Source: Poteriospumella lacustris (Eukaryota; Sar; Chrysophyceae; Chromulinales; Dinobryaceae). Taken from it: a stretch of DNA of 64,000 nt. Shown piece after piece: positions 18,127-31,256 of this stretch (the stretch's first letter is position 1; each line of letters opens with the position of its first letter). A model generated the notes under the pieces. That model saw nothing but the letters and a program-made list of their open reading frames with translations, ran no database searches and was not told where the DNA came from. Position numbers and translations under genes: made by a program. The stretch spans positions 62,001-126,000 of the forward strand of contig SMOI01000058.1 of assembly GCA_008000375.1 (NCBI GenBank), in the 5' to 3' direction.

Positions 18127-21100
18127 TTAGCGCTTGTCGTGACGCAGGTAGCTCAGACACAGATACGTTGCGGCTCTATGGAACGAAGAAAATAATAGAG
18201 ACAACAGGGGTGAGAATGAGGCGGAGAGATCACGGGAGACGACAACAACGCGCAGAGCAACTTACAAGGTACCGAAGCAGAACAGACCCAGAGCGAGGAC
18301 GTCAATGCCCACTTGACCATACGACCACGTGGTGAACGCGTAGTTGACGATGTAATCCTCCGCGGTGGTCTTCGAGTTGTCCATCAAACGAATCATGGTG
18401 GTATCCCCGTGGAACATGGTCATGAAGAGACCTTCGAGACCGTAGTGCAAGGGGTTCAACCAGTACATGAACGTCCAGAACGGAGGATAGTTCTGCTCAC
18501 TGATCAAGAAGCCACAGAACAAGCCCATCAACGTGTTCGTCAACCCACCCAGCACATGCGTCGTGGCTTCGTTCGGCGCCAGAGCGACGAACAAGATGCC
18601 AAAGCACATGAAGACGGCTTGCACGAGGAAGTTGAAGAACCAGAACCAGAAGAACTTCTGAATCTTGTTGCCAACGTTGTCGAAGCCGACAATGTAGAAG
18701 AACGGCAGCGTGAACGACAGCGATGACACAATGAGGTACGGGATCTAGAATAACACACAGCATACACACACACCGTCAGTAACAACGAACAGCCATCGTG
18801 GACAATGAGCGTCGACATACCTCCAAGACGACCAGGGTGAGCAGATAGACGAAGACCGAGTACATGCGGGACTGTTGCTCGCGGTAGAAGACCGGGCGCT
18901 CCTCCAAGAACACCGGCGTCACCGTGATCATCGCCAAGATGCCGCAGAAGAACGCAGTGATGTAAATGACCGCCGCACGAGACATGGTGGCGACGTAGGT
19001 GTAGTAGTCCTGGCGAGGGTAGGCAGAGGCGAAGATCAAGGCGATGAAGATCATGGTGAAGTGGCGGACCAGCGCGTACGAAGGCGTGCGCCAATAGGTC
19101 AGGGCGAAGCGCTTGAAGATCATCCAGAACTGCTGCAAGTACGAGGTGTTATACATCGAGTACACGCTGCGCTTCTTCGACGCCGCTTCTTCTTCCTCCA
19201 TGACACGCTTGGAGCCTTCGTTCGGAGTCATCAACTTCTGCAAATGATCCATGTTCAATTCGGCCAAGGACGATTGTTTGTAATGCGCGTGGAAATCAAC
19301 GGATTGTTGGGAGTGAGCAGCCGTGGCCGTACCCGCGCCGATGACATCCAACATCCACGTCGCCGGGTTCGTCTTCGGTGGGAGGGGTGTGACATCAGGC
19401 GCCATTTCGAAGAATTCGACCAAGTTGCGGCTCTCTTTGCCCAAATGACCAAAGAAGACCGTCTGGCCACCTTTACGAAGCAAGAGCAAATGATCGAAAG
19501 ACTCGAAAATAGCCGTCGACGGTTGATGGATGGTGCAGACAACGGTACGACCACTGGCAGCGATGGTGCGGATGTTGCGCACGACGTTCTGTGCCGCGCG
19601 AGAGTCCAATCCGGTCGTAGGCTCGTCCAAGAACAACACCGACGGGTTGGCCGCCAACTCAACGGCGATGGACACACGTTTGCGCTGTTCGAACGACATA
19701 CCGCCCGCCTCCGCAGAACCAATCAACTCGTCTTGAATCGCCTCCAAATCCATCATTTCCAACACCGCGTTCACCCAGGCGTCACGTTGGTCCGCAGTGA
19801 TATCCGAGGCCAACCGCAACGCCGCCGAGAACTCCACACACTCGCGTGCGGTACACTTCACCGACAACGAATCGAACTGCTCGACGTAGCCCATGATCTT
19901 GCGGAAGTAACCCTCCACCTTCGGCACGCCGTTCAAATACATCTCGCCCTTCACCACACCCGTGTTCTTGCGGCCCGCCAACACATCCAACAACGTCGTC
20001 TTACCTGCACCAGACGAGCCCATGAGCGCCGTCACGGTGCCAGGCTCGAAGTAACCGTTGACGTTCTGCAACAAGTCGATGGTGTCGCCCTTGGGCAGGG
20101 TCACCGTGTACCAGATGTCCTTGAACGCGAAGGCGATAGGGTCGTAAGGAAGCATCGCCTTGGACGCGCGGTTGGAACCGCGACCAGAGCCCTTCGCCGA
20201 TTCCAACACGACCGGCTGAGGCAGCGGCGCGACTTCTCTCACGGACAGTTGGCCGGACTTGCCTTCCTCGGCGTTGGATTCCTTCACGATAATGCGGCCG
20301 TTGGCAGCAATGTCCGCTTCCGTTTCAATGGGGCGAACAGGAGGCAATGGCACGGGCTCCGTGCGCACATACTTCATAGCCAACGTGGAGCAGAAGAACA
20401 AGAAGAAGAACTCAGCCACCAACACCGCGAAAGAGTACCAGACGTACGCCTCGTCGGTGGGGATGTCGTATTGCTCGAGCACCACGTCACCATAGCGAGC
20501 CTTTGTAGTACAGTCAGGGTTGGTACACGTAAGGAAGTCGTACTTGGGCGACTTCAGCTCGTTAATGGTGACGGCCTTCAACGCCCACGCGACAGGGTTA
20601 ATCCAATAGAACCACGACCAGCCATCGCTGATCAAGGACTTCGGTTGAATGAAACCGGAGAACAAGATCATAATGACGATACATAGACCAGAAACCGGCA
20701 AGGCTTCACCCATCGATGGCACATACGTAGCAATCAGACGGAACACTTGATTCACCGCCATACCGAAGACAATACTCAACAAAATGAACGTGAAGAAACG
20801 AGAGCCATTCTCATTCTCACTCAAACCCGCCGCCCAGTAGTTGATGCCCACATAGATGAAGCCCTCCACAATCTGCAGGGGCATCAACGATACCACCTGC
20901 GCCAAGCAGTAGATCCATGTGGGGAAGAACAGAGAGTCCTTTTGCTTGTAATACACGGCCTTTTGGTCGTACACAATCGGAAGAATCGCAAAACTGCCCA
21001 AGGCGGAGAACAACATCGTGTTGAACAAGAAACCGTTCAACGTGTTGATGTCCGTCGTACCGATGTTGCTGAACAACGATCCAGCAATCGCACCAATCAG

Positions 21101-22793
21101 AATGCACTGACCCAGACGAGCCACCGCAAAGGTAGCATCACGGGTAACCGTCTTCATCTGACGATCGAACAACAGTTTCAAATAGAACCAGAAGTCACCC
21201 GCGAACGACTCAATCTGATCAGGGTACCATGTCTTCGTGTTGGACTTCTCCAAGGTCTTTGCATCCTCCAAGGAAGGATACCGCATATCCGTTTGCAGAC
21301 TGGCAAACAACTTGGAGGACTTCCAAGCCTTCGCAAGCGCCAGGGCACTCCGAGGCGCATCGTCACGGGTAATGAAGCGACGTCCCTCGATGGTGGGCAG
21401 CTCCTGCAAGAAGTCGGCTTCGTCGATAGATGCAGGGCATTCGTAGCCCAAGTCGGAGAAGTAGTTCATGATTTGATCACGAGGGCCTGCAAAATGAGAT
21501 CGAGAAGGGTCAGTAAAGAGACACTCTGCGGCAAGGGGGAGGGTAGGGTGATGCATCAATCGTCGCCTGACTTACCTTGGTAGATGATGTGGCCTTCGTG
21601 AAGCAAAATGATCTCGTCGAACAAGTTGTACACATCCGGAGGAGGCTAAATACAGCACAAAAGTTGTTCATAAGCCGACAGTTCATCGGCGAGTACTCGT
21701 TAAGGCACGTACCTGCAACAAGGAGACCAAGGTGGTGTAACCAAACTTGCGGTTCATCACGCGAAGAGATTTGATGATATCGAAGGTCGTAGCCGTATCC
21801 AAACCGTTCGAGATACAATCCATCAACTTCACAGGACGAGGGCAGACCATCATCTCACCGATGGTGACACGGCGCTTCTGACCACCGCTGATACCACGGA
21901 TCATATCATTACCAACGTAGGTGTCCTTGCAACCGGTCAAACCCAAGGCAACCGTGGTATTGTGCACTTCGACGTGATGATGGTTGTCGGCATCCAAGAT
22001 CGCACCGGAGGCTTCATCCTTGGCGCGAGCATACGCATGTGATCCGGCAGTAGTAGTGTACCAGGAGAACTTAAAAGTCTCGTCGACAGTCAGCACCGCT
22101 TCGTGTGTATCACCTTGCTCGACGTAGTCAGCGACTTTTCCCACGAGGAACTTTCCAGAATTGATGTTGTCGCCGTCGTAGTAGACTTCACCACTGAACT
22201 TAGCATTGCCCAATGGACGCAAGCGACCTCCCAAAGCCTTCAGCAGCACTGCAGAAGCAATGACAGGACATGTGTGAGTCAAGATCAACTGGCAACTTCG
22301 GCCAACGCGACGTTTTCATACCTGACTTTCCAGAACCGGGAGGACCAATAAGCAGAGTCATCTTGCGGGGAAGGATGCGACCACTGATGCCAGCCAGGAT
22401 ATCAATCTCACGCTTCTCAACGGACTTCCAGAAGGTCAACATCGACAGTAGAATGGTGGACACAGTCTGGATCTTGCGCTCCTTTGGGATCTCAGTGGTA
22501 TACTTCAAATCATGGAACTCGATGGCGATGTCGTTGGCACGCAGTAACTCCTTCGTGGTCTCCGTCAGGCCCTCCAGCTCTTCGACAGTACCTTCCTTCA
22601 TAAGGTTGTCCGTGCCCAACTTGTGGTCGACGGAGAAGATGGGATGATCAGGAGGAACATCGATACCACGATCCTTGAGGATCCCCTCCAGCTTGTGAAT
22701 ATAGTTTTCGTTCGCAACGTTGCGACGAACAAGCTCAGCTTCGACTTGTTCAGTCACCACGGCTGCGTAGTTATGCGAGGACGTGCCGCTCAT
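18127..22793 (-). CDS. Full-size PDR-type ABC transporter (ABCG), paralogue 1
   Basis: Six exons: 22793-22322, 22248-21713, 21645-21576, 21486-18821, 18744-18266, 18175-18127; 1,423 residues in frame. The order NBD1-TMD1-NBD2-TMD2 is the reverse topology of the PDR/ABCG exporters, which pump lipids and xenobiotics outward across the plasma membrane. NBD1 has Walker A GPPGSGKS (split by an intron), signature ISGGQKRRVTIGEM and a degenerate Walker B, VKLMDCISNGLD. NBD2 has GSSGAGKTTLLDVLAG, AGGMSFEQRKRVSIAVEL, LFLDEPTTGLDSRA and the switch CTIHQPSTAI. The PDR landmark NPATWMLDVIGAG is present, and both TMDs carry multiple hydrophobic helices. The C terminus YLCLSYLRHDKR is shared with the other two paralogues. 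Intron positions partly differ from them: there is an extra intron at the P-loop, none between NBD2 Walker A and signature, and none within the TMD2 end. Confidence 0.92.
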
Positions 22794-24106
22794 GTTCAAT
22801 AGACAATTTGTGGCTCGCAGGCAATTCAGTTGTGATATGATCACCACTCCTGGTGGCTCTCCATGGTCGAAACTTGGTCAGGAAATATGGAAGGTAGAAG
22901 ATGGCTCAAGGATGGTGCACAAGTGGTGTGAACCGGTGTGAAGCGGTGTGTGCACGTTGGGCGGCACCGTAGTGCCACTCAAAACGGGGGCGAGGAAGTG
23001 CGCCCTGCTGCTGCGCACTCCCGTTGCCACCACTTGCGCCCACCGGGCCACCCCTCAACCCACCACCCTGTGCATTGGTCCTTTTTCAACGGCTGTGACA
23101 GATGATTTGCTGTTAGGAAAGAAAAATAGCTCTTATTGATGGAGATCTTGTTTACCACCATCTTGTTATTGCGATGCGCAGGGAATGCATTGAAAAACTA
23201 CCAATGTGGAGATGACGTCGGTCGGTGGACAATCACTTGGCGCAGAATATATACGGTACGTAGCATTCCAGATCCAGAGGTCAAGCAAAATATTCACACT
23301 TGCAAGCGGAACGAATACAACCAACCAATCATAATTCAGTGTTGTATCCATCGTTGTATCCATCACGCAGACGAATTGATATGGTTAGTACCTAGTACCG
23401 TGGAGCCACCGACCGACGTCGGTGACAATGTGCTGGAGGTGCAAGGTCACGGTCAAAGGGAGACCAACAAGCCAAAATCGCATTTTGAGAGACAACGATG
23501 CCGTGAGAAACATCAGTCGTGTGATAAAAGGAAGCGGAAAACTATTACGTATTCACTCGAACTCGAGACTTCGAAACACATGCACACGCAGCAATCAAAC
23601 TGAAGTTGGGAATATATTCGTTTCAAAGAGACTTACGGGGATATAGCGGGTATAGAAGTTAAAATAGAATAGAGCAAGGCAAAGGAAAAAGGAAGCAAAG
23701 AGTTGTAACGTCAAAGGGCGACTGCTTCTTTTCGTCAGTGGTGGGTGTATCTTTACGTAAGTGGTGCGGTAGTTGTAGAACGATCATCCGTTTCGTTGTC
23801 ACGCGAAACGGAACCACGTTTGTCCATAACAGATAGATATGTATATTTATGTTGAAATGCAATGCCCAAGGTTATACACGGTTTCTTACTTCCAGTACTT
23901 TTCCTTATCCGGTCGGTGTGGAACACAATGAGAGCGAAACACGAACAAGGCAAAGAACAATGGGCAATAAATAGCGTGACAGAAATCAAAGAGAGAAGAA
24001 GAGAACAGGAAACAAATACTCAATGACTGTGAACGAACAATGGTCTCTTCCAATATAAATATAAATGTAAAGGCGGTCGTGACACCGACAAGAGCCCGCC
24101 ATGGCC
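22794..24106. other. Intergenic between ABC transporters 1 and 2
   Basis: About 1.3 kb with lower GC than the genes, holding the promoter of ABC transporter 1 (right of 22793) and the 3' region of transporter 2. Open frames are short and without motifs. No RNA gene or mobile element recognised. Confidence 0.55.
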
Positions 24107-27100
24107 TTAGCGCTTGTCATGGCGTAGATACGCCAAACACAAGTAGTTGCCAATCCTAAGACATCACAAGCGCATGTTAGTGAACGATAGACCAAGGTTC
24201 AACGACAAGCAAGACACACTTACACTGCAAATGCGATGAACAAGCAGAGTGCCAACACATCCAACCCGACGTGGTCATAGCTCCACGAGGGGAACTGCAC
24301 GTGTTGGATGTAGTCTTCGGCCGTCATGATAGAGCCATCCATCGTTCGAATCGGGGTGGTATCTTGATGGAACTGTGTCATGATCAAACCTTCCAATGCG
24401 TAGTGCAAGGGGTCCAGCCAGTACATGAACAGCCAGAACGACGGGAAGTTCTGTTGACCGATCAAGAAGCCGCAGAAGAGACCCAGCACCGTGTTCGTCA
24501 AACCAGCCAAAACTATATGACACACAAGAGTATCCCCATAGGTTAGCATGGATGCTCTGTAGAGGAGGAGCATTCACAAGCATCGTGGGGGAACGTACTT
24601 TGGGTGGTAGCTTCGTTGGGAGCCAAGGAGACGTAGAACTCGCCGAGAAACAACATGGTGCCCTGCAACAGGAAGTTGAAGAACCAGTACCAGAAGAACT
24701 TCTGGGTCACCGGTCCCACGTTGTCAAAGCCCACGATGTAGAAGAATGGCAACGTGAAAGCGAGAGATGCGACCAGCAAGTAAGGGATCTGTAGCAACGC
24801 GAAAGACAACGACGACTCCGATGAGATCGAAACGAGTAGCAACGATGAAGAGGACGACGAACCTCAATCAACAACAGCGTCAGGCAGTAAACGAAGACCG
24901 AGTACATGCGGGACTGTTGCTCACGGTAGAAGGCAGGGCGCTCCGCAGACAACACCGGGACAATGGTCATCATGGCCAAGACACCGCAGAACAACGACGT
25001 GATATAAATGACCGCCGCACGGGAAACCGCCGCAACGTACGTGTGGTACTTCTGTTGAGGATAGGCGGAAGCGAAGATCAGGGCAATGACGATATTAGTC
25101 AAATGACGGAAGAACGAATACGAGGGAGTACGCCAATAGGTCAAGGCAATACGACGCATGAGCAGCAAAAACTGCTGCAGGTACGACGCATTGTACCCTC
25201 CGTCGTCGTGTTTATCTTCATCGGAAAACTTGCGAGAGCCTTCGTTCGGCGTAGTCAAGGTCTCCAAATGCACTTGATTGATCTGGCACAGCGAGGAAGC
25301 CAAGTAGTAGTTGTAGAAGTCCGTAGGTTGAATCGCACCGGCAGCAGAAGTACCCGCGCCGATGACATCCAACATCCACGTCGCCGGGTTCACGTTCGCA
25401 CGGATCGGGGTCACGCCAGGCGCGCCTTCGAAGTATTCGACCAAGTTGCGGCTTTCATTCCCCAACGGACCAAAGAAGACCGTTTGGCCACCACGGCGCA
25501 GCAGCAGCAACTGATCAAACGAATTGAAGATCGCGGTCGACGGCTGATGGATCGTGCACACGACACTGCGGCCACTCATGGCGATCGCACGAATGTTCTT
25601 GATCAACGCCAACGCCGCTTTGGAATCCAATCCGGTCGTAGGCTCGTCCAAGAACAGCACCGAGGGGTTGGCCGCCAACTCCACGGCAATGGACACACGC
25701 TTGCGCTGTTCGAACGACATGCCTCCGTCCGCCATGTCACCGACCTGCACCATGTTTCACCTGTCAGCATCACGCGCATCAGAAGACCGCAGTGACGCAA
25801 CTTACCAGCATATCTTCGATGGGCTCCAAATCCATCATGTGCAGCACGGCGTTCACCCACGCCTGACGCTGGTCCGCCGTGACGCTACTCGCCAACCGCA
25901 ACGCCGCCGAGAACTCCACACACTCGCGTGCGGTGCTCTTCTGCGGCAACGTGTCGAACTGCTCGACGTAGCCCATGATCTTGCGGAAGTAACCCTCCAC
26001 CTTCGGCACGCCGTTCAAATACATCTCGCCCTTAACTACGCCCGTGTTCTTGCGGCCCGCCAACACGTCCAACAACGTCGTCTTACCTGCACCGGACGAG
26101 CCCATGAGCGCCGTCACAGTGCCGGGCTCGAAGTAACCGTTCACACCACGCAAGAGATCGACGTCTTCGCCCGAAGACAGAGTGACGGTGTACCAGATGT
26201 CCTTGAACGCGAACGAGATCGGATCGTATGGCAGTTGCGCCTTCACCAAGCGGTTGCTCGATCTCTTCGAAGAGCCCTTGCTGCTCTCCAGCACGCGACC
26301 AGATGGCGTTCTTGTGGGAGCTCTTGGCGCCAGCTCCAAGCCAGGACCATTCGAATCAGCAGCTTCAATGTCTCCAACATCACCACTCGCCGAAGCAAAC
26401 AACGAAGCAGGGTCAGACTCAGATTCTGGCAAACGAATGGGAGCCGGTGGTGTGGGTTCCGTGCGCACGTATCTCAACGAAACGAACGTGACGAAGAACA
26501 AGAACAAATACTCGGCCACCAACACCGCGAAGGAGTACCAGATATACGCCTCGTCCGTGGGGTTGCCATATTGCTTCAGCACGAAATCGCCAAAGCGAGA
26601 CTTCTCCGTACACGAGGGGTTCGTGCACGTCAAGAAGTCGTACTTGTCAGAGCTGAATTCGTTGATGGTGACGGCCTTCAACGCCCAAGCGACCGGATTC
26701 ATCCAATAGAACCACGACCAACCATCACTGATCAACGCTTTCGGTTGAATGAAGCCCGAGAAGAGCACCATGATCACGACGATGATACCGGCGATGGGCA
26801 AGGCACCGTCCATGTCCGGAATGAACGCGGCAATGACACGGAACATCTGGCTGATCGTCATCGAGAAGATCAAGCTGATCACAATGAACGTCAAGAAGCG
26901 CGATCCGCGGTATTGATGTGACAAATCGGCCGACCAATACACGATCACGATGTACATAATGGCCTCGATCACCTGCAACGGGAAGAACGAAATCGTTTGG
27001 GCCAAGCAGAAGGCAGAGGTGGGGAAGAACAGCGAATCCTTCTGCTTGTAGTACACCGCCTTTTGCGCATAGATGATGGGCAAGATCGCGAATCCACCAA

Positions 27101-28797
27101 GCGCGGAAAAGAGCAACGTGTTGAAGAGGAAACCATTCATCGTGGAGACGTCGGTCACCGCAATGTTGTTGAACAGCGAACCGGAGATAGCGCCGACCAA
27201 CAACACTTGGCCGATGCGTGCCTTCACAAAGGAACTGTCACGGAACACAATTTTCATTTGGCGATCCAACAACAGTTCGAAATAGAACCAGAAAGATCCG
27301 GCAAAGCGCTCCAATTGGTCGGCATACCAGACCTTCGTGTTGGACATCTCCAGCTTCTCTGCATCTTCCAACGATGGATATCGCATCTCTGACAGCAAGT
27401 TCTGGTACAACGCCGATTTTTTCCACGCTGCTGCTAGGTCCACAGGAGAGTGAGGGGCTCCAGCTACCTTGATGAAGCGTCTACCTTCCGGAGTGGGCAA
27501 TTCTTGCAGGAAATCGGCTTCGTCAACCTGGGTGGGGCAAACGTAGCCCAAGTCTTGGAAATACTCCATGACACTGGTTCTGGGACCTGCGAGTGAAAGG
27601 GAACGAAGAAACAATTATCACAAGAACCACAGAAACGTGATGTGAAATCGGAACGTACCCTGATAGATGATGTGACCCTCAGAGAGCAAGATGATCTCGT
27701 CGAATTGGTTGTACACATCCGGAGGAGGCTAAGACATTTCGAAAACGAGGATCAACCTCAAAAGTCATTGCAGTACAAGTCAAAATACTCACCTGCAACA
27801 ACGAGATAACGACAGTAATTCCAACTTTGGATGCAATCAGCTTAATAGTCCGAATGATATCAAACGTCGTCGCGGTATCCAAACCATTGGAAATGCTGTC
27901 CATCAACTTGATAGGCCGAGGACAAGTCATCATCTCACCAATGGTCACACGACGCTTTTGACCACCGCTCACACCACGAATCATGCCATTACCGACCAAG
28001 GTGTCCTTGCAACCATTCAAACCAAGGGAAATAGTAACATTCTGAGTTAAAATATGCTTCTCATCGTCCTTGTTCAACATCTCCGCCGATGCTTCATCGC
28101 GGGCACGCGCATATCCGTGGTGACCTCCACTGGTACACTGCCATGAAAAGAGAATCGTCTCTGCCACGGTTAACACCGCCTCGTGCGTATCACCCTGTTC
28201 AACGTAGTCCGCCACTTTGCCCACCAGGAACTTGCCCGACTTGATGTTGTCGCCGTCGTAGTACACCTCGCCGGCCATCTTCGCTCCTCCCAATGGCCGA
28301 AGACGGCCTGCCAAAGCCTTCAGCAGAACTGACTTTCCGGAGCCTGGAGGGCCAATGAGCAGAGTCATTTTACGAGGCGAGATGCGACCAGTGGCATTGG
28401 CGAGAATGTCGATGGTTTCTGTTTCTTGTGGAAGCCAGAAGGTGAATAGAGATAGAAGCAAGGAGCCTACCGTGGGGATGACTTTCTTCTTGGGGACCTC
28501 GGTTGAGTAGTTCAGGCCGTGGAATTCAATGGAGTGATCAAAATTTCTGATCAGATCTACATTTTTCTGCACGATACTCTCGAGCTCTTCCAGTGATCCT
28601 TGCTTCATCAAGTTATCCACTACTTCATACATCTGGGGATTAACCACGAGCTCTGATGGGGGAAGCTCAATACCATGGGTTTTGAGCATTTCCTCCAGTG
28701 CCTTGATGTAGTTGTCCTTCTCAATGCAGCGACGTGTGAGATCATCTTGAATCTTCTTGTAGGAAACCCTACTGAAAACGGAAGGCTGGGAAGCCAT
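24107..28797 (-). CDS. Full-size PDR-type ABC transporter (ABCG), paralogue 2
   Basis: Seven exons: 28797-27793, 27728-27659, 27586-25806, 25744-24863, 24788-24599, 24512-24224, 24155-24107; 1,421 residues. It starts MASQPSVFSRVSYKK. NBD1: GPPGSGKSVLLKALAGRL, signature VSGGQKRRVTIGEM, degenerate Walker B IKLMDSISNGLD and LLQPPPDVYNQFDE where the switch His should be. NBD2: GSSGAGKTTLLDVLAG, DGGMSFEQRKRVS, LFLDEPTTGLDSKA, TIHQPSTAIF, NPATWMLDVIGAG. Exon lengths of 1005, 70, 882, 190, 289 and 49 are identical to paralogue 3, so these two are the closest relatives. The TMD1-NBD2 linker is hydrophilic and variable. Ends YLCLAYLRHDKR. Likely a plasma-membrane exporter; the substrate cannot be inferred. 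Confidence 0.92.
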
Positions 28798-29288
28798 GAT
28801 ATCACTTGTGAATTCTATTCTGAATTCGTAAGATGATTTTCGTTTGTGATTTTGCAGGCGGTGGAGGATGCAGTGGTATCCGTATCGGCATCGATGCTGT
28901 TGAACTTGTGTGCGGCCGTTGGATTGCCATGAGATGTGCGCCGCGTAGTTGCGGCGGCGTTCCGTTGGGAGAGGACCGTTGGGGTTTCTGAGTCTGTTGG
29001 GGGAATTCTGGGGTTTTAATTGTGCTGTCGTCATCATCATCATGGTCATCGTCATCGATCATCATCGCCAAAAACAAGAAGAACAAAGTCAAGTCTCTGA
29101 CCTAAAAAAGCGTTTACAGCCAGTGCTATTCGCCTCAGCATCGCAATGAAATTATCAGTAATCCTTTCTATTGTTGAATATTAAAGAACATTACTCTGAA
29201 ATCTGTGAGACGGTTTCCCTCTAGTATTCTTCGTCCTAACCAGACTCAGGATCATCTTGGCGGTTTGCAATCGTATATCATCGCTAAT
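28798..29288. other. Divergent promoter region, ABC transporter 2 / sulfotransferase
   Basis: The two genes point away from each other across ~490 bp. It contains a catcatcatcatcatggtcatc-type microsatellite around 29029-29066. An in-frame extension of the transporter ORF to 29055 encodes Met/Thr runs from this microsatellite and is judged untranslated. Confidence 0.55.
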
Positions 29289-31166
29289 ATGATGCGTAGT
29301 CTTCGAAGGCTGTTCTTGAAAGTTCGTTTGGAAGTTTCTTCTTTTTGGAGTAAAGGAAGCACCGCGCAGAGTCGACTATTCGTGTGTGGATTCATCGTTT
29401 TGGGAATTTTTGCCTTCGCTTCTCTTCATGCTGTCATCAATGTTGTCGCCGTAAGTCATCATTATTCAGAGGTTGGTTATTTCGATCTGTATGGTGAAAA
29501 TCTTACTTCTTGTTGGGGAGGATCATTTGTGGGGCAGTCAACCTCTGCGTGGACCAGTAGTCTGAATCATCTTGGATTGTCAACTTCTGTTGCCAACAGT
29601 GAGCAAGACAACGGAAACAGTATTCGGCTGTCTTCTCGGCCGGTATACACAGTCAATCAAACCGGGCCATACCCTGCTCTTCATGCTGGTCATTGCATTG
29701 AAGTGGAAAGTCAGTATTCGTATCTACGACCTTTCCGAAGGGATAAAGTTACTTGCTATCCGTCCTTCGCGATCATTGGTGCCATGAAATGCGGCACAGG
29801 TGAGTTGATGAAGTGGCTGGAATTGCATCCCTTCTTAAGGGTAATATCTGGTTCTACTGGTAAGAGAGAGTCACATTTCTTTACGCGTGAAATGTCGATT
29901 GAACTGCGGCAAAACCCACGACGAAGTGATGTTTTACGGGAATACGGTGAGCATTTACCAGCTTTGACAACATTGGAAGCGTCCCAGATCTACACATTTG
30001 AGAAGTCGCCAGATTATCTCAGAAACACTAAAGCATTGGAAATGCTGCAGAATTATCTCCCTTCCCTTCGAGTGGTCGCCATTTTGCGAAACCCTATCTA
30101 CCGTGCGCTGTCGGAGTTCTCTCATCATTGTCGACACCGGCGATACATCCGTCTGTTGGAACGTGTTGAAATCTCTTCCAAAGGTAGTAAAGGAAGCGTG
30201 ATAACGTATCCAAAGGGATCGGTTCTGCGGATCGTTGATCACACGAATCGTGACAGAAACACTGGCCACAATCACACTCATAACCCATACACTGTCGATA
30301 TTCTGGATCTACCCTTGAAGTCGTACGTTCGCCTCCGCCAACCATGCTCCGTAGATGATATGGCAACCTATTTCCGTCCTTTGGTCAATGTCGCGAGCCG
30401 TAGCGTTGGAAACGAATCCAATCGCGCGCATGGATCAGCGACTCCGCTGCCGGATGAAATCCTCAACGGTTTGTATGACCAACAACTCGAAAAATTGTAC
30501 AAAATGTAAGACTGCTCGGACTGTGTTCATCGTTAACACCGCTGCTCTTTCTCATTCTCACTGTCTTGTCTGCTTTATGGACACAGATTTTCTCCGTCAC
30601 GAGTTCTCATTTTGCTGCAAGAGGACATGTTTCGGAACACCTACCGCACACTGCGACGGGTCGAGTCCTTTCTGGGTATTCCATGCTATGACTATTCCAA
30701 AGTAGCGTACACACCAGATCCGGATTCACCACCCATTCGAAAGGCTCAAACAGTGACGGGGAAATTGCGCGAATATATGCGGTCGTTGTTGAACGTATTT
30801 GTCGGGTCGTATACGGAGGGAATGACCGCCGATGAGGAGAGACGATCGTCATCGATTCATCATCTGCCCGGTTCCACCAGTTCAACGAATAGTCAACATG
30901 GACCAAAGTCAGTGTTACCATCGTCCACCGGAGAAAAGCTGTTCAAAAAGTCGCCGAAGACGCTGCAAACATGGCTATTGCAAACCTATGCCCCGCACAA
31001 CCGTCGACTGGTGGAAATCATGCGGGATGTGCACGGTTGGCAAACATCAAATAGCTCTGGCTCTCCCCAACAATATCGTTCATCTGGGACTGGATTAACC
31101 GCAACGAAAGGTGCTTCGTTGAAGCAACCTGTTCTTGATTTTGTGGATGCCCATTGGAATCTGTAG
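29289..31166 (+). CDS. Type II membrane sulfotransferase
   Basis: Two exons, 29289-30505 and 30587-31166, 598 residues. The first in-frame ATG pair is at 29289/29292. A short basic cytoplasmic start (MMRSLRRLFLKVR) precedes one signal-anchor helix (LFVCGFIVLGIFAFASLHAV), the layout of Golgi carbohydrate sulfotransferases. The PAPS 5'-phosphosulfate loop is FAIIGAMKCGTGELMKWL and the 3'-phosphate motif is VAILRNPIYRALSEFSHH. After the intron, VLILLQEDMFRNTYRTLRRV and FLGIP continue the sulfotransferase fold. This enzyme family transfers sulfate from PAPS to glycans or proteins in the secretory pathway; the acceptor is unknown. A ~100-residue Ser-rich insert precedes the C-terminal helix. It lies between two ABC transporters but shares no evident function with them. 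Confidence 0.85.
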
Positions 31167-31256
31167 GATCGCACTACATACACGTATCACTGTTGGAATA
31201 ACTGTCGTTCGTTTTACAAGTCAATTCACTCATTGCTGTGTGGGGTCAACATAGTT

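Noticed and set aside
18875-20686. 603-codon plus-strand frame, and similar long frames opposite the other ABC genes (24767-26921, 34363-35295)
   Set aside because: Antisense shadows of conserved transporter exons; the same shadow peptides recur opposite all three paralogues.
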